DNA from: Bacillus sp. 2B10
GTDB lineage: Bacteria > Pseudomonadota > Alphaproteobacteria > Sphingomonadales > Sphingomonadaceae
Length of the DNA: 64,000 bases
NCBI GenBank assembly: GCA_003946805.1
Contig: RPSH01000001.1
Coordinates: forward strand, 124,001-188,000
Reading direction: 5' to 3'
Of the stretch, positions 8,453 to 16,843 are shown one piece after another. Each line of letters opens with the position of its first letter. Position 1 is the stretch's first letter. The translations under genes and the position numbers were made by a program. Under the pieces are notes generated by a model. The model saw only the letters and a program-made list of their open reading frames with translations, ran no database searches and was not told the DNA's origin.

Positions 8453-9645
8453 GCCGCCTGCTCCAGATGCCCACGCGCCGCGCCGCATGCCGCCTCCAGC
8501 CGGGTGACCGCCTCGGCGACCTCCTCGGGCGTAATCAACAGCGACGGCAGCAGCCGCACGCAATTCTCGCCACCCCCGGCGACCAGAATGCCGTGGTCGC
8601 GCGCCACGGCCATGAAGTCGCGGTTATTGGGGATCATCTTGAGGCCGATCAGCAACCCCTTGCCGCGCACCTCGGCGATCACGTCGGGGAAGCGACTGCG
8701 CAGGGCTTCGAGCCGTTCGAAGAAGTCCGCGCTGGCGGCGCGGGCATTGGCGAGCGTCGCGTCGTCGGCGATCGCGTCGAACGCGGCGATGCCGACCGCC
8801 ATTGCCAGCGGATTGCCGCCGAAGGTCGTGCCGTGGACGCCCGGCGTCATGCCCTTTGCGGCATCGGCGGTGGCGAGGCAGGCGCCGACCGGAAAGCCCG
8901 ATCCCAGTGCCTTCGCCAGCGCCATGATGTCGGGCGCCGCGCCGTCGAACCACTGGTGCGCGAACAGGCGGCCCGTCCGGCCCATGCCGCTCTGCACCTC
9001 GTCATGGATCAGCAGGACGCCGTGGCGGCCGGTCAGCTCGCGCAGGTGCCGCAGCCATTCGCCCGACAGCGCCCGCGCGCCGCCTTCGCCCTGGACCGGC
9101 TCGATGATCACCGCCGCGGTGGTCGGGCGCGCGATGGCTTCCTCGATACCCGCCGCATCGTCGAGCGACAGCTGGACGAAGCCCGGCAGGCGCGGGCCGC
9201 AGCCCTCCATGTAACCGGCATTGCCCGACGCGTTGATCGCGGCATAGGTCCGCCCGTGGAACGACCCGGCAAAGCCGATGACGTCGATCCGTTCCGGCCG
9301 GCCGTTCACGTGATGATAGCGGCGCGCGGTCTTGATCGCGCATTCTACCGCTTCGGTGCCGGTATTGGCGAAGAACACGCAATCGGCGAACGACGCATCG
9401 ACCAGCCGCTGCGCCAGCGCCTCCTGTCCCGGAATGCGGAAGATGTTGGAGACATGCCACAGCTTGCCGGCCTGCTGCGTCAGTGCGGCAACCAGCGCAG
9501 GGTGGGCATGGCCCAGCGCGTCGGTGGCGATGCCCGCGACGCAGTCGACATAGCGCCGCCCGTCGGTATCGATCAGCCAGACGCCCTCGCCACGATCGAC
9601 CGCGATCGGCGCGCGATTGTACAGGTTCATCAGCGGATCGGTCAT
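8449..9645 (-). CDS. class III PLP aminotransferase (ArgD/AstC/lysine-aminotransferase-like)
   Basis: A 398-residue fold-type I aminotransferase of the acetylornithine/succinylornithine group. It has the ANTGTEA phosphate-binding turn, the EPVQGEGG loop, Asp215 in IHDEVQSG (contacts the pyridine N) and the Schiff-base Lys245 in LAKALGSGFP. Family members transfer the terminal amino group of acetylornithine, succinylornithine, lysine or GABA to 2-oxoglutarate. A GAGGAG site lies 8 bp before the ATG. As first gene of the four-gene operon it would feed an omega-semialdehyde to the AstD-like enzyme. Substrate specificity cannot be read from the sequence; lysine is my inference. Confidence 0.9.
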   Translation of the reverse strand: MTDPLMNLYNRAPIAVDRGEGVWLIDTDGRRYVDCVAGIATDALGHAHPALVAALTQQAGKLWHVSNIFRIPGQEALAQRLVDASFADCVFFANTGTEAVECAIKTARRYHHVNGRPERIDVIGFAGSFHGRTYAAINASGNAGYMEGCGPRLPGFVQLSLDDAAGIEEAIARPTTAAVIIEPVQGEGGARALSGEWLRHLRELTGRHGVLLIHDEVQSGMGRTGRLFAHQWFDGAAPDIMALAKALGSGFPVGACLATADAAKGMTPGVHGTTFGGNPLAMAVGIAAFDAIADDATLANARAASADFFERLEALRSRFPDVIAEVRGKGLLIGLKMIPNNRDFMAVARDHGILVAGGGENCVRLLPSLLITPEEVAEAVTRLEAACGAARGHLEQAA

Positions 9646-9860
9646 GACGGCTCCTCATTCGCGTCGGGAATGCGCCGGCAGTCCCGTACGCGTCCTATTG
9701 GAACAGCGTTCGGCTCGCGGCAAACGCAATGCCCTCATCTGCTGATGCGGATCGGTAATGAGCAAGCGTCCTCGGCGGTAGTGTGCCGGGACGGGAGGGG
9801 CAGGAGCGATCGACATTCCGTACCCCGGCCTCCGCCGGGGTACGGTGCGGATGTGCTGTC
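9646..9860. promoter_or_regulatory. spacer holding the aminotransferase operon promoter
   Basis: This 215-bp spacer lies between the start of the aminotransferase operon (leftward) and the 3' end of the TonB receptor gene (also leftward). The operon promoter should be here. I see no clear sigma-70 boxes or strong regulator palindrome other than the GC-rich REP unit at 9818-9845, which sits just after the receptor stop and could terminate its transcript. Confidence 0.4.
9818..9845. repeat. solo REP-like palindrome behind TonB receptor gene
   Basis: The sequence CCGTACCCCGG ... CCGGGGTACGG forms a hairpin with 11-bp arms and a 6-base loop, 15 bp after the receptor stop. It is a half unit of the same repeat family found as pairs at 28273-28360 and 61696-61787. 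It may also stabilise or terminate the receptor mRNA. Confidence 0.75.
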
Positions 9861-12563
9861 CTAGAAGTTCAACCGCACGCCCAGCGCATAGCGCGGCCCA
9901 TAGGTTTCGAACGAGATCACGCGTTCCTTGTAGACCGAATACAGGAAGGTCTTTTCGTTGAAGAGGTTCAGGCCCTGCGCGAAGAACGTCACCTGATCGT
10001 TCAGCGCATAGTTGATGCTCGCGTCCCAGATGCCATAGGCGTCGACATTGACCGGCTGGCCGCGATTGCCCTGCATCGTCTGTTCGTACGCATTGCGGTA
10101 GTTGTACGCGATACGCGCCTGCAACGGACCCTTTTCATAGAAGGCGACGGCATTGTACGTCGTCGCATCCGGATCGACCAGGCTGACATTGGCTTGCACC
10201 CCCAGGCCGTCGAGCGGCTCGGGCAGGCCGGTGAAGGTGTACTGCCCCGAAAACTCGATGCCGCGATAGCTGCGGCTGCCGATATTCTCCGGCCGGGTCC
10301 GGCGGAAGTCGAGGCCGAGCACCTGGATCGTCGTCGTCGTCGATTCGGACAGGTTGTCGAGGTCCTTGGCGAACAGCGCGACGCTCAGGAAACTGGAGCG
10401 GTCGAGATACCAGGTCAGCGCCGCGTCGTAATTCCACCCGATCATCGGTTCGAGGCCGGGGTTGCCGTCGGTGATCGCCCGTTCGCGCGGCCGCGGGTTG
10501 ATGTTGCGGATGAGCAGCAGGTCGCTCAGGGTCGCGCGGGTCAGCGTCTTGGCGACCGCCGCCTGGAACACGACGTCCTCGAACACGTCGAGCTTGAAGT
10601 TGGCGCTCGGCAGGAACTGGCCGTAGGACCCCGTCTCGGTGATCGGCTGCGGCGCCGACAGGTTGACGATCGGATCGCCGCCGCCCGGCGGGGTGGTGAT
10701 GCTCAGGATTTCCTGTCCCACCCCGCGCGAGGTGACGTCGGTGCGGGTGTAGCGCAGCCCGATATTGCCCGACCACCGGCGCGAACCGAAATCACCGCCC
10801 AGCGACGCCTGCACGAAGCCGCCGATGGTGCGCTCCTGCGCCGAACCGCTGTTGCCGGGCACGGGGATGACGCCGAAGGTGCCGCCATTGGCCGCCAGCG
10901 CGGCGCGGGCCGCGGCCGGGTTGGCCAGCTGGTTGATCGCCGCATCGGACAGCAGGTATTTCGCCAGATCGGCCGCCGAATAGGTCGGATAGTCGCTGTC
11001 GAACATGCCGCTGCCGAGGAAGTTCGTGCCCTCCGCCGTGCCGGTGAACACGCTGCCCGGGATCGACACGCCGGCGCCGCAATACAGGCATTGCAGCGCA
11101 TCAGGCGTCTTGAACGAGAAGCGCGCCTTTTTGCGGTCCGAATAGTTCACGCCGCCCGAAATCCGGGTGAGGATGCCCATGTCGGCATCCCATTTCAGGT
11201 TCGAATTGACCTGATAGATCTCGTCGGAAACGCTGACCCCTTCATAGGTCAGGAACCCGGCCTTCGCGTTCGACGTGTCGAGGATGTTGCCGAGACCCGT
11301 ATAGACCGGCAGCCCGTTCCCGCCGATCGTGAAGCGCACGCCGGCCGGCGAATAGCCGGGCGTGGCGAGGTTGCTTTCGAACCATGCCTGGTTGCCGCCG
11401 GTATTGTCCTCCGCCTTCGACCACGAGAAGTCGAGCGTGCCGGTCAGCCGGTCGGACGGCTTCCATGCGAGGTTGGCGCCCGCCTGATAGGTCGTGGCGA
11501 GGCGCGGGCGGATCTGGTTGGTGAACATCGGTCCCGACGAAATGCCGGTATAGCTGGTGACGGTGTTGTTCTGGTCGACCGTCGCCGCGGTCACGTCGCC
11601 CGGCCCCCCGAACACGAAGAACACCTTGTTGTCGTCGTTGACGTCGAGCTGCGAATACAGCCCGTCGAGCGTCAGCAGCAGCGTGTCGGTCGCGCGCCAC
11701 TGTGCGGTCAGCAGTCCCGACAGCCGCTTGCGGCTGGTGCGGTTGTTGCCCCATTCGACATAGGTCGGGACCGACACCCCGCGAAACTCGGGCGTGCCGT
11801 CCCTGTTCAGGTCGAGGCTCTGGTTCGCTTCCCACCCGTCGGTGAAGATGCGCTTCCCCTGGATCTTGCGGTCGATGTAAGAGAACGCGCCGAGGATGCC
11901 GAAATCGCCGCCGCCGAAGGTCGTGCTGAACAGCCCCGACGCCTGGGGCGAGAATTGCCCGCGCAGCTTGTCGTAATTGGCCTGCGCCGACAGCGAGACC
12001 TTCGTACCGGTAAAGTCGAACGGCCGCGCGGTGTACATGTCGACCGTCGCGGCGATGCCGCCCTCGATCTGCGCGGCGGTCGGCGTTTTCGACACGTCGA
12101 CCCGGTTTATCAGTTCGGCGGGCAGGATGTCGAAGCTGAATTCCCGGCCCTGATTCTCGGTCGCGAGGATGCGGCCGTTGTAGAGCGCGGTGCTGAATGC
12201 CGGCCCCAGGCCGCGGACGGTGATGAATTGCCCCTCGCCATTGTCGCGCGAGATGGTGACGCCGGGAATGCGCTGGATCGCCTCGGCGATGTTCTGGTCG
12301 GGCAGTTTGCCGATGTCGTCGGCGACGATCGAATCGACGATGTTGTCGGCGTTGCGCTTGATGTCGACCGCGCGGCGCAGGCTTTCGCGCAGGCCCGTGA
12401 CGATGATGTTGCCGTCCTCGGCGGGGACCGCCGCGTCCTGCACCGTGCCGGCGGGCGGCGCGGGCGTGTCCGCGGGCTGGGTCTGCGCCGCTACCGAAGG
12501 GGCAACCATAACCGTGGCCATTCCGGCCAGGCTGAGCAAGCGGAACCGCGTTACGGATTTCAT
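9861..12563 (-). CDS. TonB-dependent receptor, carbohydrate type (Caulobacter/Sphingomonas subfamily)
   Basis: A 900-residue outer-membrane receptor with a signal peptide (ATG at 12561-12563 after AGGAGAGG), a TonB-box-like NIIVTGLRESL, a plug domain (IAEAIQRIPGVTISRDNGEG, VRGLG, EGGIAATVD) and a beta barrel ending in the aromatic GVRLNF. The DIKRNADNIVDSI plug start marks the large subfamily that imports oligosaccharides in caulobacters and sphingomonads. A LacI-type palindrome at 12634-12655, matching one before the ABC operon, indicates co-regulation with that locus. It probably brings the glycan into the periplasm for the secreted enzyme and ABC importer. Confidence 0.93.
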   Translation of the reverse strand: MKSVTRFRLLSLAGMATVMVAPSVAAQTQPADTPAPPAGTVQDAAVPAEDGNIIVTGLRESLRRAVDIKRNADNIVDSIVADDIGKLPDQNIAEAIQRIPGVTISRDNGEGQFITVRGLGPAFSTALYNGRILATENQGREFSFDILPAELINRVDVSKTPTAAQIEGGIAATVDMYTARPFDFTGTKVSLSAQANYDKLRGQFSPQASGLFSTTFGGGDFGILGAFSYIDRKIQGKRIFTDGWEANQSLDLNRDGTPEFRGVSVPTYVEWGNNRTSRKRLSGLLTAQWRATDTLLLTLDGLYSQLDVNDDNKVFFVFGGPGDVTAATVDQNNTVTSYTGISSGPMFTNQIRPRLATTYQAGANLAWKPSDRLTGTLDFSWSKAEDNTGGNQAWFESNLATPGYSPAGVRFTIGGNGLPVYTGLGNILDTSNAKAGFLTYEGVSVSDEIYQVNSNLKWDADMGILTRISGGVNYSDRKKARFSFKTPDALQCLYCGAGVSIPGSVFTGTAEGTNFLGSGMFDSDYPTYSAADLAKYLLSDAAINQLANPAAARAALAANGGTFGVIPVPGNSGSAQERTIGGFVQASLGGDFGSRRWSGNIGLRYTRTDVTSRGVGQEILSITTPPGGGDPIVNLSAPQPITETGSYGQFLPSANFKLDVFEDVVFQAAVAKTLTRATLSDLLLIRNINPRPRERAITDGNPGLEPMIGWNYDAALTWYLDRSSFLSVALFAKDLDNLSESTTTTIQVLGLDFRRTRPENIGSRSYRGIEFSGQYTFTGLPEPLDGLGVQANVSLVDPDATTYNAVAFYEKGPLQARIAYNYRNAYEQTMQGNRGQPVNVDAYGIWDASINYALNDQVTFFAQGLNLFNEKTFLYSVYKERVISFETYGPRYALGVRLNF

Positions 12564-12633
12564 ACCGAATCCTCTCCTGTCGTCTTCCGATTCGTCGTGG
12601 CCGTTCGTGCGGCCATCGCTACGGAAGGAAGCG

Positions 12634-12655
12634 TCAGGTTTAACGATCAACCTGA
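12634..12655. promoter_or_regulatory. LacI-type operator overlapping the TonB receptor promoter
   Basis: A 22-bp imperfect palindrome with arms TCAGGTT and AACCTGA and a central CG; 18 of 22 positions match the reverse complement. On the minus strand TTGTCG (12660-12665) and TAAACC (12637-12642), 17 bp apart, are a candidate -35/-10 pair, so a bound repressor would block the promoter. The core GTTTAACGAT is repeated in the operator at 15504-15525 beside lacI. Confidence 0.65.
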
Positions 12656-12780
12656 CGCCCGACAAGCCGTCTTGTGCGCCAACGTACGATGGTTGTTGGA
12701 AGGTTGTGCGCGGTCCGGTTTTTGTTGCCTTGGAGCGTCTTCAGCTCCCGCGAAAGCCGCGCGCTGAACCACAACTCCAC

Positions 12781-12867
12781 CGTACCCCCGCGCAGGCGGG
12801 GGTCCAGAGCCACACAGAACAGCGGCTGGCGCGTGTCGCCCTGGACCCCCGCCTGCGCGGGGGTGCC
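12781..12867. repeat. REPIN-like palindrome pair, CGTACCCCCGCG family
   Basis: Two 26-bp arms (12781-12806 and 12842-12867), each with the hairpin core CCCCCGCGCAGGCGGGGG, face each other across a variable 35-bp centre. The right arm ends GTGCC rather than GTACG. Paired inverted REP units of this kind are REPINs. A half unit of another repeat (CCCCGGATCAGGTCCGGGG) follows at about 12902. Nothing else recognisable fills 12564-12933 apart from the operator. Confidence 0.8.
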
Positions 12868-12933
12868 GCAAAACTCGGGTAATGAGGACTTTCGCAGAAA
12901 CCCCGGATCAGGTCCGGGGTGGCAGGGCAGCCC

Positions 12934-13119
12934 CTACGCCAGCTGCCACACGGCATAGCCGGCGAGCAGCACCGCGGCGGCCGCCGACATGCCCAGCAGC
13001 ACATAGCCGAGATAGGTCATCATCGGCGGGTTCGGTCGCTGCATCCGCTGGTTGCGGGATGCCGCCGACAGGATGAAGCTCGCCAACAACCCATAAGTGA
13101 ACACCGCCGTCTCGACCAT
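12934..13119 (-). CDS. small membrane protein of unknown function
   Basis: A 61-residue open frame starting MVETAVFTYGLLASFILSA, with two hydrophobic segments (about residues 5-19 and 36-58) separated by a basic loop RNQRMQRPNP. An AAGGGA sequence lies about 11 bp before the ATG. It sits alone between the repeat-rich spacer and the ABC ATPase gene. I do not recognise a family; coding is supported mainly by the two plausible membrane helices and the start site. Confidence 0.45.
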   Translation of the reverse strand: MVETAVFTYGLLASFILSAASRNQRMQRPNPPMMTYLGYVLLGMSAAAAVLLAGYAVWQLA

Positions 13120-13208
13120 CGCCCGTCAAATCCCTTGCAGCCTGCGCGGATCGCCCCCGGCTCACCGCTTGTGGGGCTAAATCATAGCTGGCGCAGGCTA
13201 GCAATCGG

Positions 13209-14357
13209 TTAAGGTGGAACCGATCGCCCGGTTGTGTCGTTCTGTCCTGTTCGCCTGCGCAGGGTCCGATCCGGATGGTCCTGCGCTACCGCCTGCCCGT
13301 CACCGTCGAACACCAGCAGCCGCGCCGGATCGGCGTACAGCGTCACCGCGCCGGTAATGGCGTGATGCCCGTCCAGCTTGGCGCGGAACGCGTCGCCCGT
13401 CGTCAGCTGGCCATAGAGATAGGTCGAATGGCCCAGCGCCTCGACCGCCTCGACCGTCATCGGCAGCGCGACACCGTCGGCGGTCGCCTCCAGCCGCAGA
13501 TGCTCGGGCCGCAGCCCCAGCGTCGCGCGATCCCCGACCGCCAGCGCCGGCCCGCAGTCGCACGCGAAGCGCACGCCCCCCGCGCTTTCGAACAGCGTCG
13601 CCGCCCCGTCGCGCCCGACCACTACCGCGCCCAGCAGGTTGATGCGTGGACTGCCGATGAACCCGGCGGTGAAGACGTTGGCCGGCCGGTCATAGACGTC
13701 CAGCGGGGTGCCGACCTGCGCGATCTGCCCCCGGTCGAGGATCACCAGCCGGTCGGCCAGCGTCATCGCCTCAACCTGATCGTGGGTGACGTAGATCATC
13801 GTGGCGCCCAGCCGCCGGTGCAGCGCCGCCAGTTCGTGGCGCATCCTGACCCGCAGGTCGGCGTCGAGGTTGGACAGCGGTTCGTCGAACAGGAAGATTT
13901 CCGGATCGCGCACGATCGCCCGGCCGATCGCGACCCGCTGCCGCTGCCCGCCCGACAACTGGTGCGGCATCCGGTCGAGCAGCGCGTCCAGTTCGAGGAT
14001 TTGCGCCGCATGTGCCACGCTTTCCGCGATCCGCGCCTTGCCGACCTTCATGTTCTTCAGGCCGAAGCTCAGATTTTCCGCGACCGTCATGTGCGGGTAG
14101 AGCGCATAGGACTGGAACACCATCGCCACGCCGCGGTCCGACGCCGGCACCCGCGTCACGTCGCGATCGCCGATGCGGATCTGGCCGCCGCTCACGCTTT
14201 CCAGTCCGGCGATCATCCTGAGCACGGTCGACTTGCCGCAGCCCGACGACCCGACCAGCACGACGAACTCGCCCGCCGCCACGGTCAGGTCGATTCCGCG
14301 GATCGTCTCCGCGCCGTCATAGGCCTTGGTCAGCCCTTCCAGCACCAATGCGCTCAT
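13209..14357 (-). CDS. ABC transporter ATP-binding protein, MalK/UgpC type (CUT1)
   Basis: A 382-residue ATPase that energises a sugar importer. It has Walker A GSSGCGKST, Q-loop MVFQSYALYP, signature LSGGQRQR, Walker B FLFDEPLSNLDA, the H-loop in YVTHDQ and a C-terminal TOBE/MalK regulatory domain. The ATG overlaps the lacI stop by 4 bp (ATGA), so repressor and ATPase are one leftward operon. Its permeases and binding protein are encoded rightward from 16840, on the other side of the shared control region. Confidence 0.95.
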   Translation of the reverse strand: MSALVLEGLTKAYDGAETIRGIDLTVAAGEFVVLVGSSGCGKSTVLRMIAGLESVSGGQIRIGDRDVTRVPASDRGVAMVFQSYALYPHMTVAENLSFGLKNMKVGKARIAESVAHAAQILELDALLDRMPHQLSGGQRQRVAIGRAIVRDPEIFLFDEPLSNLDADLRVRMRHELAALHRRLGATMIYVTHDQVEAMTLADRLVILDRGQIAQVGTPLDVYDRPANVFTAGFIGSPRINLLGAVVVGRDGAATLFESAGGVRFACDCGPALAVGDRATLGLRPEHLRLEATADGVALPMTVEAVEALGHSTYLYGQLTTGDAFRAKLDGHHAITGAVTLYADPARLLVFDGDGQAVAQDHPDRTLRRRTGQNDTTGRSVPP

Positions 14358-15430
14358 TCGGTTTCCAGCTCCCATGCCGCCGCGCTGCTGTCGCCCGCCA
14401 CGAACTGCGCGGCGATGCGGATCGGGGTTCCCGCCTGTACCGGGGCGCACAGCAGCGCCTCGGCCGCCTTGCGCCCCTTTTCGAACGCATTCTGGCGTAC
14501 GGTGGTCAGCTTCAGCCCGTCGGACGGGCGACCGGGCGGGTCGATCCCGTCATAGCCGGTCACCGACATGCGGCGCGGCACCGACAGCCCCAGCGCCTGG
14601 CACCGCGCGACCACGCCGTGCGCCAGCCGGTCGGAAAAACACACCATCGCGGTCAGGTCGTGCTGGCGCCGCAGCAGCCGGTCGACCGCGCGCTGGCCGC
14701 CGTCCTCGTCATTGGGCGTCTCGCACACCAGCACGCCTCCGGGCGCGACACCCGCCGCCTCGAACGCGTCGCGGCAGCCGAGCACGCGTTCGTGGACGAC
14801 GTGGTTCTCGTCCGACACGTCATGGCCGAGCGTAAAGATGTCGCCATGGTCCTGCGCCCAGGGGAAGGTGACGATCGCGATCTGGCGATGGCCCAGCGTC
14901 AGCAGGTGCGACACGACCTCGCGCATCATCGCGCGGTCGTTGGTCAGCACGCTGGGCAATTCGGGCGCGTCGAAGTCGACGACCACCGTCGGCAGGCCGC
15001 GTGCCAGCGCCTTGCGGATCGTCGGATGGCTCTTGTACGGCGCGTTCAGGATATAGCCGTCGACGATCGCGGTCAGGTTGTCGAGCCGTTCGGGATGCTT
15101 GTCCTTGAGCGGAATCAGCACGATGTTCGCGCCTTCCTCCTCGCACACCGACGATATGCCGCGCAGGAACGCGATGTCGTGCGCGTCGGTGAAGGCATAG
15201 CTCAGCTGGTCGTTGAACAGCACGCCGATCGCGCCGCAGCGCCCGGTGCGCAGCGATCGGGCAGCCGGGTTCGGCCCTTCGTAATGCACCTGCGCGGCAT
15301 GGGCGAAGATGCGGTCGCGCAGGTCCTTCGACACCTTGGTCGGGTTGTTCCACGCGTTCGATACCGACGTATGGGTGACGCCGAGGTCGGACGCGATCGA
15401 TTTGAGCGTGGCGCGTTTCGCGCGAGCCAT
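14354..15430 (-). CDS. LacI-family transcriptional repressor
   Basis: A 358-residue repressor with an N-terminal LacI helix-turn-helix (TLKSIASDLGVTHTSVSNAWN, about residues 8-28), hinge, and a periplasmic-binding-like sugar domain. GAGGAA precedes the ATG at 15428-15430. It is transcribed away from the secreted-enzyme/ABC operon, and an operator-like palindrome at 15504-15525 lies between the two. A matching palindrome in front of the TonB receptor suggests a small regulon. The natural inducer is unknown; a mannoside is likely from context. Confidence 0.93.
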   Translation of the reverse strand: MARAKRATLKSIASDLGVTHTSVSNAWNNPTKVSKDLRDRIFAHAAQVHYEGPNPAARSLRTGRCGAIGVLFNDQLSYAFTDAHDIAFLRGISSVCEEEGANIVLIPLKDKHPERLDNLTAIVDGYILNAPYKSHPTIRKALARGLPTVVVDFDAPELPSVLTNDRAMMREVVSHLLTLGHRQIAIVTFPWAQDHGDIFTLGHDVSDENHVVHERVLGCRDAFEAAGVAPGGVLVCETPNDEDGGQRAVDRLLRRQHDLTAMVCFSDRLAHGVVARCQALGLSVPRRMSVTGYDGIDPPGRPSDGLKLTTVRQNAFEKGRKAAEALLCAPVQAGTPIRIAAQFVAGDSSAAAWELETE

Positions 15431-15486
15431 GGGCTTCCTCTCCGGGTGGCGGTTCCACCGTCTCGGGTCCTGCCTAACCCGCTGCC

Positions 15487-15525
15487 TTGACACCTGCAAC
15501 CGCCAAAGTTTAACGATAAACCTGT
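15487..15525 (+). promoter_or_regulatory. promoter and LacI operator of the mannoside operon
   Basis: A consensus -35 TTGACA at 15487-15492 is followed 18 bp later by TAACGA (15511-15516). The palindromic core GTTTAACGATAAAC covers that -10 region. The same core, GTTTAACGAT, occurs in the operator at 12634-12655. The site can control the rightward operon and, by position, also the leftward lacI-ATPase operon. Confidence 0.65.
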
Positions 15526-15565
15526 CCACCCGGCATTCCGGGGGTGCAGGAGAGGAGCGATCCCG

Positions 15566-16843
15566 ATGGTCGGAACCAGGGCCTTGCGCGTTCGATCGCT
15601 CCTGTGCGCCGCGCTGCTGGGCATGGCGATGCCGGTCGCGCTGCCGGTGGCGGCGGCGCAATCGACCGCGCCTGCCGCGGCGATCCCCCGGGTCAACCTT
15701 TCGCATCTCGACCATCTCTATGCCGAAACCATGATCGGCGGCGAACGGGTGGGCGTGGTGCATATCTACAGCGAGGCCCCCGATTTCCGCTTCGCGATCG
15801 AACCGCGCGAGGGGTTCACCTGCGTCGACGACGTGGCGCGCGCGATCGTGCTGCTCGCCGCCGCCCCGCGCCCCGATGCGCGGCGGCTGCACCGGATCGA
15901 CATGCTGACCCGGTTCGTGCTGCGGATGCAGGCGGACAATGGCTATTTCCACAATTTCCTGTGGGGCGACGGGCGGATCAACCGCGAATACCGCACCTCG
16001 CTGGCCGAGCTGAACTGGTGGTCGCTGCGCGCGCTCTGGGGGCTGGAGGCGGCGCTGCCGCACCTTCCCGCCGCCACCGCCGCGCGCGCCCGGACGGCGG
16101 CGGACCGGCTGGTCATGAACCTCAAGCGCGATCTGCCGACCGGCGCGAACGCCACGACCAAAGTCGCCAACATCATCGTGCCCACTTGGCTGCCGCTGGA
16201 ATCGGGCGCCGATGCCGGATCGACCGCACTCCTCGGCCTGCTGCCGCATTACCGGCGAACCAACGATGCCGCGACGCGCGCGCTGATCGAACGGATCGGC
16301 GAGGGGATGCTGGTGATGCAGGCGGGTGACGCGCAGCGCTTTCCGCATGGTGCGCATCTGAGCTGGCGCAACCAGTGGCATGCGTGGGGCAATGCGCAGG
16401 CCTATGCCCTGTTGCGCGCGGGCAAGCTGCTCGACCGGCGCGATTTCATCGCCAGTGCCTTACGCGAGGTCGATCACTTCTATCCCTATCTGTTGCGCAC
16501 GGGGATGCGCGCCAGCTTCACGCTGGAAAATATGGGCGACGGTTTCGCCGCCCGCGACGCAGAGCGCTTTCCGCAGATCGCCTATGGCATCAGCCCGATG
16601 ATCCTCGCCGCCACCGAGGCGTATCGCCAGACCGGCCAGCCCCGCTACCGCGCCACCGCCGAACGGCTGGCGACCTGGTTCACCGGCGCCAACGATGCGG
16701 GCCGGGCGATCTATGATCCGGCCAGCGGGCGGGTGCTGGACGGGATCAACGGCAAGGGAACGGTCAATCCCAATTCGGGCGCGGAATCGACGATCGAGGG
16801 GCTGTTCGCGCTCACCGCGCTCCACGGCACCCCGCTGCCGTGA
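15566..16843 (+). CDS. secreted helical-barrel protein, putative glycosidase
   Basis: A 425-residue protein with a signal peptide ending near AAAQS (about residue 32). The body looks like an (alpha/alpha)6 barrel with recurring aromatic helices: EGFTCVDDVARAI, DNGYFHNFLWGDG, LNWWSLRALWGL, LSWRNQWHAWGNAQAYALL, and NPNSGAESTIEGLFAL near the end. Such folds occur in many glycoside hydrolases and epimerases, but I cannot place it in a named family. It is the first gene of the ABC operon, so it probably trims the imported glycan in the periplasm. Its stop overlaps the next start (GTGA). Confidence 0.75.
   Translation: MVGTRALRVRSLLCAALLGMAMPVALPVAAAQSTAPAAAIPRVNLSHLDHLYAETMIGGERVGVVHIYSEAPDFRFAIEPREGFTCVDDVARAIVLLAAAPRPDARRLHRIDMLTRFVLRMQADNGYFHNFLWGDGRINREYRTSLAELNWWSLRALWGLEAALPHLPAATAARARTAADRLVMNLKRDLPTGANATTKVANIIVPTWLPLESGADAGSTALLGLLPHYRRTNDAATRALIERIGEGMLVMQAGDAQRFPHGAHLSWRNQWHAWGNAQAYALLRAGKLLDRRDFIASALREVDHFYPYLLRTGMRASFTLENMGDGFAARDAERFPQIAYGISPMILAATEAYRQTGQPRYRATAERLATWFTGANDAGRAIYDPASGRVLDGINGKGTVNPNSGAESTIEGLFALTALHGTPLP

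Noticed and set aside
7031..9645. The aminotransferase and dehydrogenase as a classical arginine succinyltransferase (ast) operon
   Set aside because: astA, astB and astE are missing and the operon continues into HglS and a D-2-hydroxyglutarate dehydrogenase, which have no role in that pathway. It remains possible only if the rest of ast is elsewhere.
12781..12867. Repeated GC-rich palindromes considered as a CRISPR array
   Set aside because: The units are inverted pairs, not direct repeats with regular spacers, they are scattered through many spacers, and there is no cas gene.
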